Source of the DNA: Streptomyces sp. NBC_01429
GTDB lineage: Bacteria > Actinomycetota > Actinomycetes > Streptomycetales > Streptomycetaceae
Assembly: GCF_036231945.1 (NCBI RefSeq)
Contig: NZ_CP109599.1
Coordinates: 5,917,501 to 5,981,500 of the forward strand
Length of the DNA stretch: 64,000 nucleotides
Reading direction: 5' to 3'
The position numbers were made by a program, and so were the translations under genes. The notes beneath the pieces were generated by a model that did no database searches, was not told the DNA's origin, and saw only the letters and a program-made list of their open reading frames with translations. The stretch's first letter is position 1; every line of letters starts with the position of its first letter. This document shows positions 25,950-34,162 of this stretch, in pieces.

Positions 25950-26351
25950 TCAGGCGGCCCCTGCCAGCCTGCCGCGCAACAGCCCGGCCAGGGCGTCCGC
26001 GAAGCCCACCGGCTCGACCGGCAGCGTCACCGCGGCGTCCGCGCGGCTCCAGGTGGCCAGCCAGGCGTCCTGCGGGCGGCCGATCAGCAGCAGCACCGGC
26101 GGGCAGTTGAAGATCTCGTCCTTGATCTGGCGGCAGACGCCCATACCGCCCGCCGGGGCCGTCTCGCCGTCCAGCACACAGACATCGACACCGCCCTCGT
26201 CCAGTCGCTTCAGGACGGCCGGCAGCGTCGCGCATTCGAGGAACTCGACCCGCGGTACGTCGGCGGCCGGCCGGCGGCCCGCCGCCAGCCGGACCTGCTC
26301 GCGGATGTTCGCGTCGTCGCTGTAGACCAGCACCGTGGCGGTCGGCTGCAT
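25950..26351 (-). CDS. Atypical single-domain receiver protein
   Basis: A 133-aa CheY-like fold with no output domain. An acidic pair lies in VYSDDANI and a candidate phospho-acceptor Asp in VCVLDGETAPAGG. The position that should be the invariant Lys-Pro reads Leu-Pro (VTLPVEP), so the switch is probably altered or phosphorylation-independent. ATG 26351 has GGAGG 5 nt upstream. It is divergent from ctaE and convergent with the L,D-transpeptidase gene, and no histidine kinase is close. A role in controlling the respiratory genes is possible but not shown. Confidence 0.8.
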   Translation of the reverse strand: MQPTATVLVYSDDANIREQVRLAAGRRPAADVPRVEFLECATLPAVLKRLDEGGVDVCVLDGETAPAGGMGVCRQIKDEIFNCPPVLLLIGRPQDAWLATWSRADAAVTLPVEPVGFADALAGLLRGRLAGAA

Positions 26352-26536
26352 TGTTCCTCCGTGACATCAGTGTCTGCGAGGGCTCCAGGGCTCCACAGGC
26401 CCTGGACCGATGCGCGGATCGTACTCCGTCGGACACCGTGTCAGCACGGGTAAGAACGTCCGTTCACTGGGCCGTTAGAGCTGCGCACACCCCATGGACA
26501 CACCGAATGGCACCCCGGGAGTCAGCGCGGGATAAG

Positions 26537-26557
26537 CGACCGACATAATGTCGGTCG
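26537..26557 (+). promoter_or_regulatory. 21-bp perfect palindrome over the ctaE start codon
   Basis: CGACCGACAT (26537-26546) is mirrored by 26548-26557, with one central A. The right arm begins with the ATG start codon itself. It may be an operator or an RNA hairpin that hides the start. No Shine-Dalgarno site is visible. Confidence 0.6.
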
Positions 26558-27168
26558 TGGCGACAGCAACGACAGTAGAAACCGGGCACGCGCACCCGTC
26601 GGTCAATCGGCCGAACCTCACCAGCGTCGGAACCATCATTTGGCTGAGTTCCGAGCTGATGTTCTTCGCGGCCCTCTTCGCGATGTACTTCACCCTGCGG
26701 TCGGTGATGGGCGCAGAGCACTGGAAGGAAATGGCTCATGCCCTGAACGTCCCGTTCTCGGCGACGAACACCACCATCCTCGTGCTCTCCTCCGTCACCT
26801 GCCAGCTCGGCGTCTTCGCCGCGGAGCGGGGTGACGTGAAGAAGCTCCGAACCTGGTTCGTGGTCACGTTCGTGATGGGTGCGATCTTCATCGGCGGTCA
26901 GGTCTACGAGTACTCCGAACTGGTCAAGAAGGACGGCATCTCGCTCTCCTCCGACCCGTACGGCTCGGTGTTCTACCTGACCACCGGCTTCCACGGTCTG
27001 CACGTGACGGGGGGTCTGATCGCGTTCCTGTTCGTCCTGGGCAGGACGTACGCGGCCAAGAGGTTCACCCACGAGCAGGCAACCGCAGCCATCGTCGTGT
27101 CCTATTACTGGCACTTCGTCGATGTCGTCTGGATCGGCCTCTTCGCCACGATCTACTTGATCAAGTAG
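26548..27168 (+). CDS. ctaE: Cytochrome c oxidase subunit III
   Basis: A membrane subunit (206 aa) of the aa3 oxidase with five transmembrane helices, the short form usual in actinobacteria. Landmarks are TIIWLSSELMFFAALFAMYF, the GFHGLHVTGGL motif and the C-terminal YYWHFVDVVWIGLFATIYL. ATG 26548 lies within a 21-bp palindrome; a GTG three codons later is an alternative start. It heads the ctaE-qcrCAB operon: qcrC begins 72 nt downstream, and the qcr genes then overlap each other. Confidence 0.95.
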   Translation: MSVVATATTVETGHAHPSVNRPNLTSVGTIIWLSSELMFFAALFAMYFTLRSVMGAEHWKEMAHALNVPFSATNTTILVLSSVTCQLGVFAAERGDVKKLRTWFVVTFVMGAIFIGGQVYEYSELVKKDGISLSSDPYGSVFYLTTGFHGLHVTGGLIAFLFVLGRTYAAKRFTHEQATAAIVVSYYWHFVDVVWIGLFATIYLIK

Positions 27169-27240
27169 CCCGGGCAACGCGCCCGACGCGCACACAGTCC
27201 AGAAGCACCGACGCAGAAGATCCTGACACCGGGGTAATCC

Positions 27241-28050
27241 GTGAAAAAGCTCTCCGCACGACGACGCCATCCGCTGGCGGCGGTCGTCGTCCTACTCTTC
27301 GCGCTGGCGGCCACCGGGGGGCTGTACACCGCGTTCGCGCCCGCGGGCAAGGCGCAGGCCGACGAAACTTCCCAGTCCCTCGCCATCGACGAGGGCAAGA
27401 AGCTCTACTCCGTCGGCTGTGCCAGCTGCCACGGCACCGGTGGTCAGGGAACCTCCGACGGGCCGAGCCTGGTCGGCGTCGGCTCCGCCGCCGTGGACTT
27501 CCAGGTCGGAACGGGCCGGATGCCGGCCCAGCAGCCCGGCCCGCAGATGCCCAAGAAGAAGGTCATCTACACCCAGAAGCAGATCGACCAGCTCGCCGCG
27601 TACGTGGCGTCCCTCGGAGCCGGTCCGATCACGCCGACCAAGGAGCAGTACAGCGCCTCCGACGCGAGCGTCGCCTCCGGCGGCGAGCTGTTCCGCACCA
27701 ACTGTGCCCAGTGCCACAACTTCACCGGCAAGGGTGGCGCGCTGACTCACGGCAAGACCGCACCGAGCCTTGAGGGCGTGGATCCCAAGCACATCTACGA
27801 GGCCATGCAGACCGGCCCGCAGAACATGCCTTCCTTCCCCGACACGACGATGCCGGAGCAGCAGAAGAAGGACATCATCGCCTACGTCAAGGCGGTGAAC
27901 GGGGACGATACCGAGAGCCCTGGCGGTCTCGAACTGGGCGGCCTCGGCCCCGTCAGTGAGGGGCTGTTCGCCTGGATCTTCGGTCTCGGTGTTCTGATCG
28001 CGGCTGCCGTCTGGGTCGCTGCCCACACCGCTAAGGCCAAGAAGTCATGA
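27241..28050 (+). CDS. qcrC: Diheme cytochrome c subunit of the bc1 complex
   Basis: In actinobacteria this subunit replaces soluble cytochrome c, passing electrons from the bc1 complex directly to CuA of CtaC. The 269-aa product has an N-terminal signal-anchor, two cytochrome c domains with CASCH (about 60) and CAQCH (about 158), and a C-terminal transmembrane helix (LFAWIFGLGVLIAAAVWVAAH). GTG 27241. The stop overlaps the qcrA start (ATGA). Confidence 0.96.
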   Translation: MKKLSARRRHPLAAVVVLLFALAATGGLYTAFAPAGKAQADETSQSLAIDEGKKLYSVGCASCHGTGGQGTSDGPSLVGVGSAAVDFQVGTGRMPAQQPGPQMPKKKVIYTQKQIDQLAAYVASLGAGPITPTKEQYSASDASVASGGELFRTNCAQCHNFTGKGGALTHGKTAPSLEGVDPKHIYEAMQTGPQNMPSFPDTTMPEQQKKDIIAYVKAVNGDDTESPGGLELGGLGPVSEGLFAWIFGLGVLIAAAVWVAAHTAKAKKS

Positions 28051-29102
28051 GTAGCCAAGAAGAGATCTCACAAGAGAACCTGCCGAGCGAGCAGGATGCC
28101 GCGCACGGCGCGGTGGTGACCGCGGACGACCCGTTCGCCGACCCGGGCCTGCCGGCGCACCAGCCGCGCATACAGGACATCGACGAGCGGGCGGCCAAGC
28201 GGTCCGAGCGCCTGGTCGCGCTCCTGTTCGTGCTGTCGATGCTCGCGACGGTGGCGTTCATCGCCTCGTTCGTGGCGTTCCCGGTCGACAAGAGCGTCTT
28301 CGTCTTCCCGCTCGGCCACGTCAGCATCCTGCACCTCTCGCTGGGTGTGACGCTGGCCGTCGCGCTGTTCTGCATCGGCGCGGGCGCGGTCCACTGGGCC
28401 CGTACGCTGATGTCGGACGTCGAGGTGGCGGACGACCGTCACCCGATCGAGGCGCCGCCGGAGGTCAAGCAGAAGGTCCTCGCGGACTTCGCGGCGGGCG
28501 CGGCCGAGTCCGGCTTCGGCCGGCGCAAGCTGATCCGCAACACGATGTTCGGCGCGCTCGCGCTGGTGCCGCTCTCCGGTGTGGTGCTCCTGCGCGACCT
28601 GGGGCCGCTGCCCGAGAAGAAGCTCAGGTCCACGCTGTGGGCCAGGGGCAAGCAGCTCATCAACATGAACACGCATGAGCCGCTGCGTCCCGAGGACGTC
28701 GTGGTGGGGTCGCTGACCTTCGCCATGCCCGAGGGGCTCTCGGAGCACGACGAGAACTTCCAGAGCGAGATCGCCAAGGCAGCCCTGATGATCATCCGGA
28801 TCCAGCCGGACGAGATCAAGGACAAGCGCGAGCTGGAATGGTCCCACCAGGGGATCGTGGCCTTCTCGAAGATCTGCACCCACGTCGGCTGCCCGATCAG
28901 CCTGTACGAGCAGCAGACGCACCACGCGCTCTGCCCGTGCCACCAGTCCACCTTCGATCTCTCCGACGGCGCCCGCGTCATCTTCGGCCCGGCCGGTCAC
29001 CCGCTTCCGCAGCTGCGGATCGGCGTGAACGCGGACGGGAACCTTGAGGCGCTCGGCGACTTCGACGAGCCCGTCGGCCCTGCCTTCTGGGAGCGCGGAT
29101 GA
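28047..29102 (+). CDS. qcrA: Rieske iron-sulfur subunit of the bc1 complex
   Basis: Oxidises menaquinol and passes the electron to the QcrC heme. The 351-aa protein has the actinobacterial form: a long acidic cytosolic N-terminus, three transmembrane helices (about 53-75, 90-112 and 168-185), and a Rieske fold with cluster-binding CTHVGCP and CPCHQS. Both cysteines and both histidines are present. Start and stop overlap the neighbouring qcr genes by 4 nt, indicating coupled translation and stoichiometric production. Confidence 0.96.
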   Translation: MSSQEEISQENLPSEQDAAHGAVVTADDPFADPGLPAHQPRIQDIDERAAKRSERLVALLFVLSMLATVAFIASFVAFPVDKSVFVFPLGHVSILHLSLGVTLAVALFCIGAGAVHWARTLMSDVEVADDRHPIEAPPEVKQKVLADFAAGAAESGFGRRKLIRNTMFGALALVPLSGVVLLRDLGPLPEKKLRSTLWARGKQLINMNTHEPLRPEDVVVGSLTFAMPEGLSEHDENFQSEIAKAALMIIRIQPDEIKDKRELEWSHQGIVAFSKICTHVGCPISLYEQQTHHALCPCHQSTFDLSDGARVIFGPAGHPLPQLRIGVNADGNLEALGDFDEPVGPAFWERG

Positions 29103-30733
29103 GTACCACGACCGCTACAGACGAGAAAAGCCGCAAGGCGCCCGCCGGTGAGCGGGTCGCCGACTGGGCGGACGGCCGGCTGGGGATCTACTCCCTCGCC
29201 AAGGCCAACATGCGGAAGATCTTCCCGGACCACTGGTCCTTCATGCTCGGGGAGATCTGCCTCTACAGCTTCATCATCATCATCCTCACGGGTGTGTATC
29301 TGACGCTGTTCTTCCACCCGTCGATGAACGAGGTGGAGTACCACGGCAGTTACGTCCCGCTCCAGGGCGTGCTGATGTCCGAGGCGTACGCCTCGACGCT
29401 GGACATCAGCTTCGACATCCGCGGTGGTCTGCTGATCCGGCAGATCCACCACTGGGCCGCGCTGATCTTCCTCGCGGCGATGATGGTCCACATGATGCGC
29501 GTCTTCTTCACGGGCGCGTTCCGCAAGCCGCGCGAGATCAACTGGCTGTTCGGCTTCCTGTTGTTCGTGCTGGGCATGTTCACCGGGTTCACCGGTTACT
29601 CGCTCCCCGACGACCTGCTATCGGGTACGGGTGTGCGCTTCACCCAGGGCGCGATCCTGTCCGTACCGATCGTCGGCACGTACATCTCGATGTTCCTGTT
29701 CGGCGGCGAGTTCCCCGGCGGCGACTTCGTGGCCCGGTTCTACTCGGTCCACATCCTGCTGCTGCCCGGCATCATGCTCGGGCTGGTCGTGGCCCACCTG
29801 ATCCTGGTCTTCTACCACAAGCACACCCAGTTCGCGGGCCCCGGCCGGACGAACAACAACGTCGTGGGCATGCCGCTGCTGCCGATCTACATGGCGAAGG
29901 CCGGTGGATTCTTCTTCCTGGTCTTCGGCCTGATCACGCTGGTCGCCGCGATCGCCACGATCAACCCGATCTGGGCGCTCGGCCCCTACCGGCCCGACCA
30001 GGTGTCCACCGGCGCCCAGCCCGACTGGTACATGGGCTTCTCCGAGGGGCTCGTCCGTGTGATGCCCGGCTGGGAGATCAACGCCTGGGGACATACCCTC
30101 GTGCTGGGTGTCTTCGTTCCGCTGATGATCTTCCCGTTGGTCCTGGTCGCGATCGCGGTCTATCCGTTCATCGAGTCCTGGGTCACCGGGGACAAGCGCG
30201 AGCACCACATCCTGGACCGCCCGCGCAACGTGCCGACCCGTACCGCGTTCGGTGTGGCGTGGCTGACCTGGTACTTCGTCCTGCTGATCGGCGGCGGGAA
30301 CGACATCTGGGCGACCCACTTCCACCTGTCGATCAACACGATCACCTGGTTCGTCCGCGTCGCGTTCTTCGTGGCGCCGGTCGTCGCCTTCATCATCACC
30401 AAGCGGATCTGTATCGGTCTGCAGCGGCGCGACGCGGAGAAGGTCCTGCACGGACGCGAGTCCGGTGTCATCAAGCGGCTGCCGCACGGTGAGTTCATCG
30501 AGGTCCACGCACCGCTCGACCCGGCGGCGCTGCACAAGCTCACCGCGCACGAGCAGTACACGCCCGCCGAGATCGGCCCGACGGTCGACGAGAACGGTGT
30601 GGAGCGCAAGGTGTCGCCCGTCGAGAAGCTCAGGGTCAAGCTGAGCAAGGGCTACTACGGCGAGGGAAACCAGCTGCCGAAGCCCACGGCGGAGGAGTAC
30701 AAGGAGATCCAGAGCGGCCACGGCCACCACTGA
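29099..30733 (+). CDS. qcrB: Cytochrome b subunit of the bc1 complex
   Basis: The membrane core (544 aa) that binds two b hemes and the quinone sites. Heme-ligand histidines are in QIHHWAALIF and in the ARFYSVHILLLPG helix, and there is a GFTGYSLPDDLLSGTG cd-loop-like region. The PEWY motif is replaced by PDWYMGF, the usual actinobacterial form. The C-terminus has an extra long cytosolic extension of about 120 residues typical of QcrB. It ends the ctaE-qcrCAB operon at a strong hairpin. This subunit is the target of Q203-type inhibitors in mycobacteria. Confidence 0.96.
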   Translation: MSTTTATDEKSRKAPAGERVADWADGRLGIYSLAKANMRKIFPDHWSFMLGEICLYSFIIIILTGVYLTLFFHPSMNEVEYHGSYVPLQGVLMSEAYASTLDISFDIRGGLLIRQIHHWAALIFLAAMMVHMMRVFFTGAFRKPREINWLFGFLLFVLGMFTGFTGYSLPDDLLSGTGVRFTQGAILSVPIVGTYISMFLFGGEFPGGDFVARFYSVHILLLPGIMLGLVVAHLILVFYHKHTQFAGPGRTNNNVVGMPLLPIYMAKAGGFFFLVFGLITLVAAIATINPIWALGPYRPDQVSTGAQPDWYMGFSEGLVRVMPGWEINAWGHTLVLGVFVPLMIFPLVLVAIAVYPFIESWVTGDKREHHILDRPRNVPTRTAFGVAWLTWYFVLLIGGGNDIWATHFHLSINTITWFVRVAFFVAPVVAFIITKRICIGLQRRDAEKVLHGRESGVIKRLPHGEFIEVHAPLDPAALHKLTAHEQYTPAEIGPTVDENGVERKVSPVEKLRVKLSKGYYGEGNQLPKPTAEEYKEIQSGHGHH

Positions 30734-30763
30734 TCCCACCCGGCCTCACCGAGGTCGCCACCA

Positions 30764-30815
30764 CCGAGGGCCCCGGCCCGGTCTCCCCGCGAGGGGGGCC
30801 GGCCGGGGCCCTCGG
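30764..30815 (+). terminator. Terminator of ctaE-qcrCAB
   Basis: A perfect 15-bp stem (30764-30778 with 30801-30815) enclosing a smaller CCCC-GCGA-GGGG hairpin. Confidence 0.85.
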
Positions 30816-30889
30816 CGTTCCCGGTCCCCGTCCGGCACGCGGCCTGTCCGCAGTGCGGTCGGTCGTCCGCCGGGCAGGGCGTACGCCGA

Positions 30890-30919
30890 TAGGCTGCTAC
30901 CGGACCCCCAGGGGGTCCG
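30890..30919 (+). promoter_or_regulatory. trpD promoter -10 and 5'-end hairpin
   Basis: TAGGCT (30890-30895) looks like a -10 element; the transcript would start near 30902. A perfect 9-bp inverted repeat (30901-30909 with 30911-30919) begins at that point, so the mRNA would open with a stable hairpin. No Trp-codon leader peptide is seen here. Confidence 0.5.
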
Positions 30920-30949
30920 CGTACCCGTCCCGGACCCCAGGAGCGAGCG

Positions 30950-32014
30950 ATGAGCGCTGTTACCCCCGTCGGAGGCGACACCGTGTCGGCCCGCACCTGG
31001 CCGGTCGTCCTGGACACGCTGCTCAACGGCACCGACCAGAGCGCCGACGCCACCGCCTGGGCGATGGACCGGATCATGAGCGGCGCGGCCACCGACGCGC
31101 AGATCGCCGGATTCGCGGTGGCACTGCGGGCCAAGGGCGAGACCGTCGAGGAGATCAGCGGCCTCGTCCGGGCGATGTACGAGCACGCCAGGGTCATCGA
31201 GGTGCCCGGCAGGACCGTCGACATCGTCGGCACCGGCGGCGACGGCGCCAAGACCGTCAACATCTCCACCATGTCCTCGATCGTGGTCGCCGGCACCGGT
31301 GCCAAGGTCGTCAAGCACGGCAGCCGGGCCGCGTCCTCGGCGAGCGGCGCCTCCGACGTGCTGGGGAAGCTCGGCGTCAATCTGGAGCTGTCCCCGGAGC
31401 GGGTCGCCCAGGTCGCGGAGGAGGCGGGCATCACCTTCTGCTTCGCGGTGAAGTTCCACCCCGCGCTGCGTCAGGTGGCCGCCGCGCGCGGCGAGCTGGG
31501 GATCCGCACGGTCTTCAACTTCCTGGGGCCGCTCACCAACCCCGCGAAGGTACGGGCCCAGGCGACCGGTGTCGCCGACGCCCGGATGGCGCCCATCATG
31601 GCGGGCGTGCTCGCCGAGCGCGGTTCGTCCGCGCTGGTCTTCCGGGGCGACGACGGGCTCGACGAGCTGACCACCACCGCGACCTCCCGGATCTGGGTCG
31701 TCCGGGACGGAAGCGTCACCGAGCAGCCCTTCGACCCGCGCGACGTCGGCCTGTCCCTGGTGCCGGTCGAGGCGCTGCGCGGCGCGGACGCCTCGTACAA
31801 CGCGGACGTGGCCCGCAGACTGCTGGCCGGCGAGACCGGTCCCGTACGGGACGCCGTCCTGCTCAACTCGGCGGCGGCGCTGGTGGCGCTGGACCCGACG
31901 GACGACCCGCTGGAGCTTCAGCTGGCGGCGGGGATCGCGCGGGCTGCGGAGTCGATCGACTCGGGCGCGGCGGGGCGTTCGCTGGCGCGCTGGGTCGAGG
32001 CGAGCAACGCCTGA
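30950..32014 (+). CDS. trpD: Anthranilate phosphoribosyltransferase
   Basis: Joins anthranilate with PRPP in tryptophan synthesis. The 354-aa protein shows the PRPP and metal motif GTGGDGAKTVNIST, KHGSRAASSASGASDVL, and FNFLGPLTNP with a following ARMAPIMAGVL anthranilate-binding helix. All expected motifs are intact. ATG 30950 has AGGAG upstream. It stands apart from other trp genes, as in many actinobacteria, and shares a transcription direction with the SAM-IV-controlled aminotransferase but is separated from it by its own leader. Confidence 0.95.
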   Translation: MSAVTPVGGDTVSARTWPVVLDTLLNGTDQSADATAWAMDRIMSGAATDAQIAGFAVALRAKGETVEEISGLVRAMYEHARVIEVPGRTVDIVGTGGDGAKTVNISTMSSIVVAGTGAKVVKHGSRAASSASGASDVLGKLGVNLELSPERVAQVAEEAGITFCFAVKFHPALRQVAAARGELGIRTVFNFLGPLTNPAKVRAQATGVADARMAPIMAGVLAERGSSALVFRGDDGLDELTTTATSRIWVVRDGSVTEQPFDPRDVGLSLVPVEALRGADASYNADVARRLLAGETGPVRDAVLLNSAAALVALDPTDDPLELQLAAGIARAAESIDSGAAGRSLARWVEASNA

Positions 32015-32118
32015 CGGCGAGCGGGTGGGACGGGGCGGGTGCCGGTCGGCACCCGCCCCGTCCCGTATCGCGGACATCTGTTGGGCGGTGCGGCACGCTG
32101 TGCCATACTTTCGGCCAA

Positions 32119-32236
32119 GGTCATGAGTGACAGCGATTTAGGCCCCGGCTCGCTGTCCGGCAACCCTCCGTCCGTGGCGGGGTGCCCCGGGTGAAGACCA
32201 GGCCGTAGGCAGCGAGGTCTGCGGCAAGCGCGGACC
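32119..32236 (+). ncRNA. SAM-IV riboswitch
   Basis: This 118-nt leader has the hallmark order of the actinobacterial SAM-IV aptamer: GGTCATGAGTGACAGCG, GCCCCGGC, CCGGCAACCCTCC, GGCGGGGTGCCCCGGGTGA, closing GACC, then a pseudoknot hairpin ending in GGCAAGCGCGGACC. P1 pairs 32119-32122 with 32196-32199. It binds S-adenosylmethionine and normally shuts off the downstream sulfur-metabolism gene. Downstream, 32232-32238 can pair with 32249-32255, overlapping the aptamer's 3' end, and may be the switching hairpin. Confidence 0.92.
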
Positions 32237-32277
32237 CCTCGCACCTTTGGGGTCCTGGTCCTCAAGGGAGCAGTCTC

Positions 32278-32298
32278 GTGAGCAAGCGAATGCGTTAG
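32278..32298 (+). CDS. Six-codon leader ORF between riboswitch and aminotransferase
   Basis: A GTG start preceded by GGGAG with a 7-nt spacer encodes Met-Ser-Lys-Arg-Met-Arg and a TAG stop. It lies 41 nt after the aptamer and 142 nt before the aminotransferase ATG. The ideal ribosome site suggests real translation. It could link SAM sensing to translation of a downstream leader, or be the element the riboswitch controls. Inference only. Confidence 0.45.
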   Translation: MSKRMR

Positions 32299-32440
32299 GG
32301 CTTCTACGCCCCCTCTTCAACATCCTCCGCACGGTGTTCTCCGTGTGTCGAGGCATTCCCCGCGTGATCGTCACGGCTTTCGCCGTGCCCGCGGGTCCTT
32401 GAAGCCGCCTTTCCGCCTTGTCCTGCCGGGAGATACCGCC

Positions 32441-33850
32441 ATGTCCGCATACCCGAACGCCACCGCCACCGCCACGCAGACCGCCCAGCCCTCCGACGAC
32501 CCCGCCTGTGGCGCGCCGCTGCCGGTGCTCGGACGGGACGTGACCGTGCCGCTCGTCACCGGCGGCGAGGTCGGCTACGCCGCCCTGGACTACGCGGCGA
32601 GCGCCCCGGCGCTCCAGCGGGTGTGGGACGACGTCGCCGCGTACGCCCCGTACTACGGCAGTGTCCACCGGGGCGCCGGTTACCTCTCGCAGCTGTCCAC
32701 GGACCTCTTCGAGAACAGCCGCCGCACGGTCGCCGACTTCCTCGGCTGCCGCCCGGACGACCAGGTGGTCTTCACCCGCTCGACCACGGATTCGCTGAAC
32801 CTGCTGGCGGCGGCCCTTCCCGAGGAGTGCGAGGTGTTCGTCTTCGAGACGGAGCACCACGCCTCGCTGCTGCCCTGGCGGGACGCCCGGGTGAGCTACC
32901 TGGACGCCCCCCGCACCCCGGCCGCCGCCGTCGCCACCCTGGAGCGCGCGCTCGCCTCGCGCGACTCCCGGGGACCGGCGCTGGTCTGTGTCACGGGCGC
33001 GTCCAATGTGACGGGTGAGCTGTGGCCCGTGCGGGAGCTGGCCGCCGCCGCGCACCGGCACGGCGCCCGGATCGTGCTCGACGCCGCGCAGCTCGTACCG
33101 CACCACGCCGTGGACATCGCCGAGCTGGACGTGGACTGGATCGCCTTCTCCGGGCACAAGCTGTACGCGCCGTTCGGCTCCGGGGTGCTCGCCGGCCGGG
33201 CCGACTGGCTCCAGGACGCCGAGCCGTACCTCGCGGGCGGCGGCGCCAGCCGCAAGGTGGCGCGCCGCGCCGACGGCGGCGTGGAGGTCGAGTGGCACGC
33301 CACGGCGGCCCGCCACGAGGCCGGCTCGCCCAACGTCATCGGGGTGTACGCGATCGCCTCGGCCTGCAAGGCGCTGGAGGAGGCCGGATTCGACGCGCTG
33401 GCCGCCCGCGAGCAGCGCCTCGTCGCCCGGCTGCGCGCGGGGCTGGCCGAGGTGCCCGAGGTGAAGGTGCTCTCGCTGTTCGGGGACGACGCGCCGCGGG
33501 TCGGCGTGCTGTCGTTCGTGGTCGAGGGGTGGAACAGCTCGCACTTCGCCGCCGCGCTCTCCGCGGAGTACGGCATCGGGGTGCGCGACGGCCTGTTCTG
33601 CGCCCACCCGCTGGTCCGGACGCTGCTCGACGGCGACCCGCAGGAGCAGGGGGAGTGCGGCGCGCCGGAGGCCGAGCCGGGCGCGCGCTCGCTCAACGCG
33701 ATCAGGGTGAGCTTCGGGGCGGGGACGCCGGACGAGCACGTGGAGCGGTTCGTACGGGCGGTGCGCGAGCTGGTCAGCGACGGCGCGCGCTGGAACTACC
33801 GCACGGAGGACGGCCGTTGCGTGCCGGACCGGGGCGCGGCCGCCGCGTAA
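32441..33850 (+). CDS. Class V aminotransferase (PLP-dependent), SAM-IV controlled
   Basis: A 469-aa fold-type I enzyme of the cysteine desulfurase/selenocysteine lyase type. Motifs are FTRSTTDSLNLL, ETEHHASLLPW, CVTGASNVTGELWPV, VLDAAQLVPHH and the PLP lysine in AFSGHKLYAPFG. The C-terminal FCAHPLVR supplies a cysteine near the active site. ATG 32441 has GGGAG upstream; the longer in-frame reading into the leader is rejected. The SAM-IV riboswitch in front implies a sulfur or methionine-related task, possibly desulfuration or transsulfuration, but the substrate is not known. Confidence 0.88.
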   Translation: MSAYPNATATATQTAQPSDDPACGAPLPVLGRDVTVPLVTGGEVGYAALDYAASAPALQRVWDDVAAYAPYYGSVHRGAGYLSQLSTDLFENSRRTVADFLGCRPDDQVVFTRSTTDSLNLLAAALPEECEVFVFETEHHASLLPWRDARVSYLDAPRTPAAAVATLERALASRDSRGPALVCVTGASNVTGELWPVRELAAAAHRHGARIVLDAAQLVPHHAVDIAELDVDWIAFSGHKLYAPFGSGVLAGRADWLQDAEPYLAGGGASRKVARRADGGVEVEWHATAARHEAGSPNVIGVYAIASACKALEEAGFDALAAREQRLVARLRAGLAEVPEVKVLSLFGDDAPRVGVLSFVVEGWNSSHFAAALSAEYGIGVRDGLFCAHPLVRTLLDGDPQEQGECGAPEAEPGARSLNAIRVSFGAGTPDEHVERFVRAVRELVSDGARWNYRTEDGRCVPDRGAAAA

Positions 33851-33880
33851 CCCCCCTCGGAGACCCTGCCGGAGGCGGTC

Positions 33881-34162
33881 CTACGCGTCGAGTCCGATCG
33901 CGAAGGCCGCCTCCAGGTCGTGCTGGGAGTACGTGCGGAACGCCACGTGGGTGTCGGTGGCCTCGACGCCGGGGATCTTGCTGATCCGGCCGGGGATGAC
34001 ATCGGCGAGATCGTCGTGCTTCGGTACGCGCACCATGGCGATCAGGTCGTACGTACCCGTCACCGAGAAGACCTCGCTGACGCTCTCCAGGGCGGCGATC
34101 GCCTCGGCGATCTCGGGGATCCGGTCGACGCTGGTCTTGATGAGCACGATCGCGGTGATCAC
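33881..34162 (-). CDS. Stand-alone RAM (Lrp/AsnC ligand-binding) domain protein
   Basis: A 93-aa alpha/beta sandwich protein with no DNA-binding domain. The start is ITAIVLIKT, followed by IPEIAEAIAALESVSEVFSVTG and TYDLIAMVRVP, the standard RAM pattern for binding small molecules such as amino acids. GTG 34162 overlaps the rhomboid stop (GTGA), so the two are coupled. It may act as a modulator of full-length AsnC proteins; its ligand is unknown. The equivalent small gene occurs near trpD in related actinobacteria. Confidence 0.85.
   Translation of the reverse strand: MITAIVLIKTSVDRIPEIAEAIAALESVSEVFSVTGTYDLIAMVRVPKHDDLADVIPGRISKIPGVEATDTHVAFRTYSQHDLEAAFAIGLDA

Noticed and set aside
32345..32440. 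An N-terminal extension of the aminotransferase into its leader
   Set aside because: No ribosome site and poor composition; ATG 32441 has a good GGGAG site.
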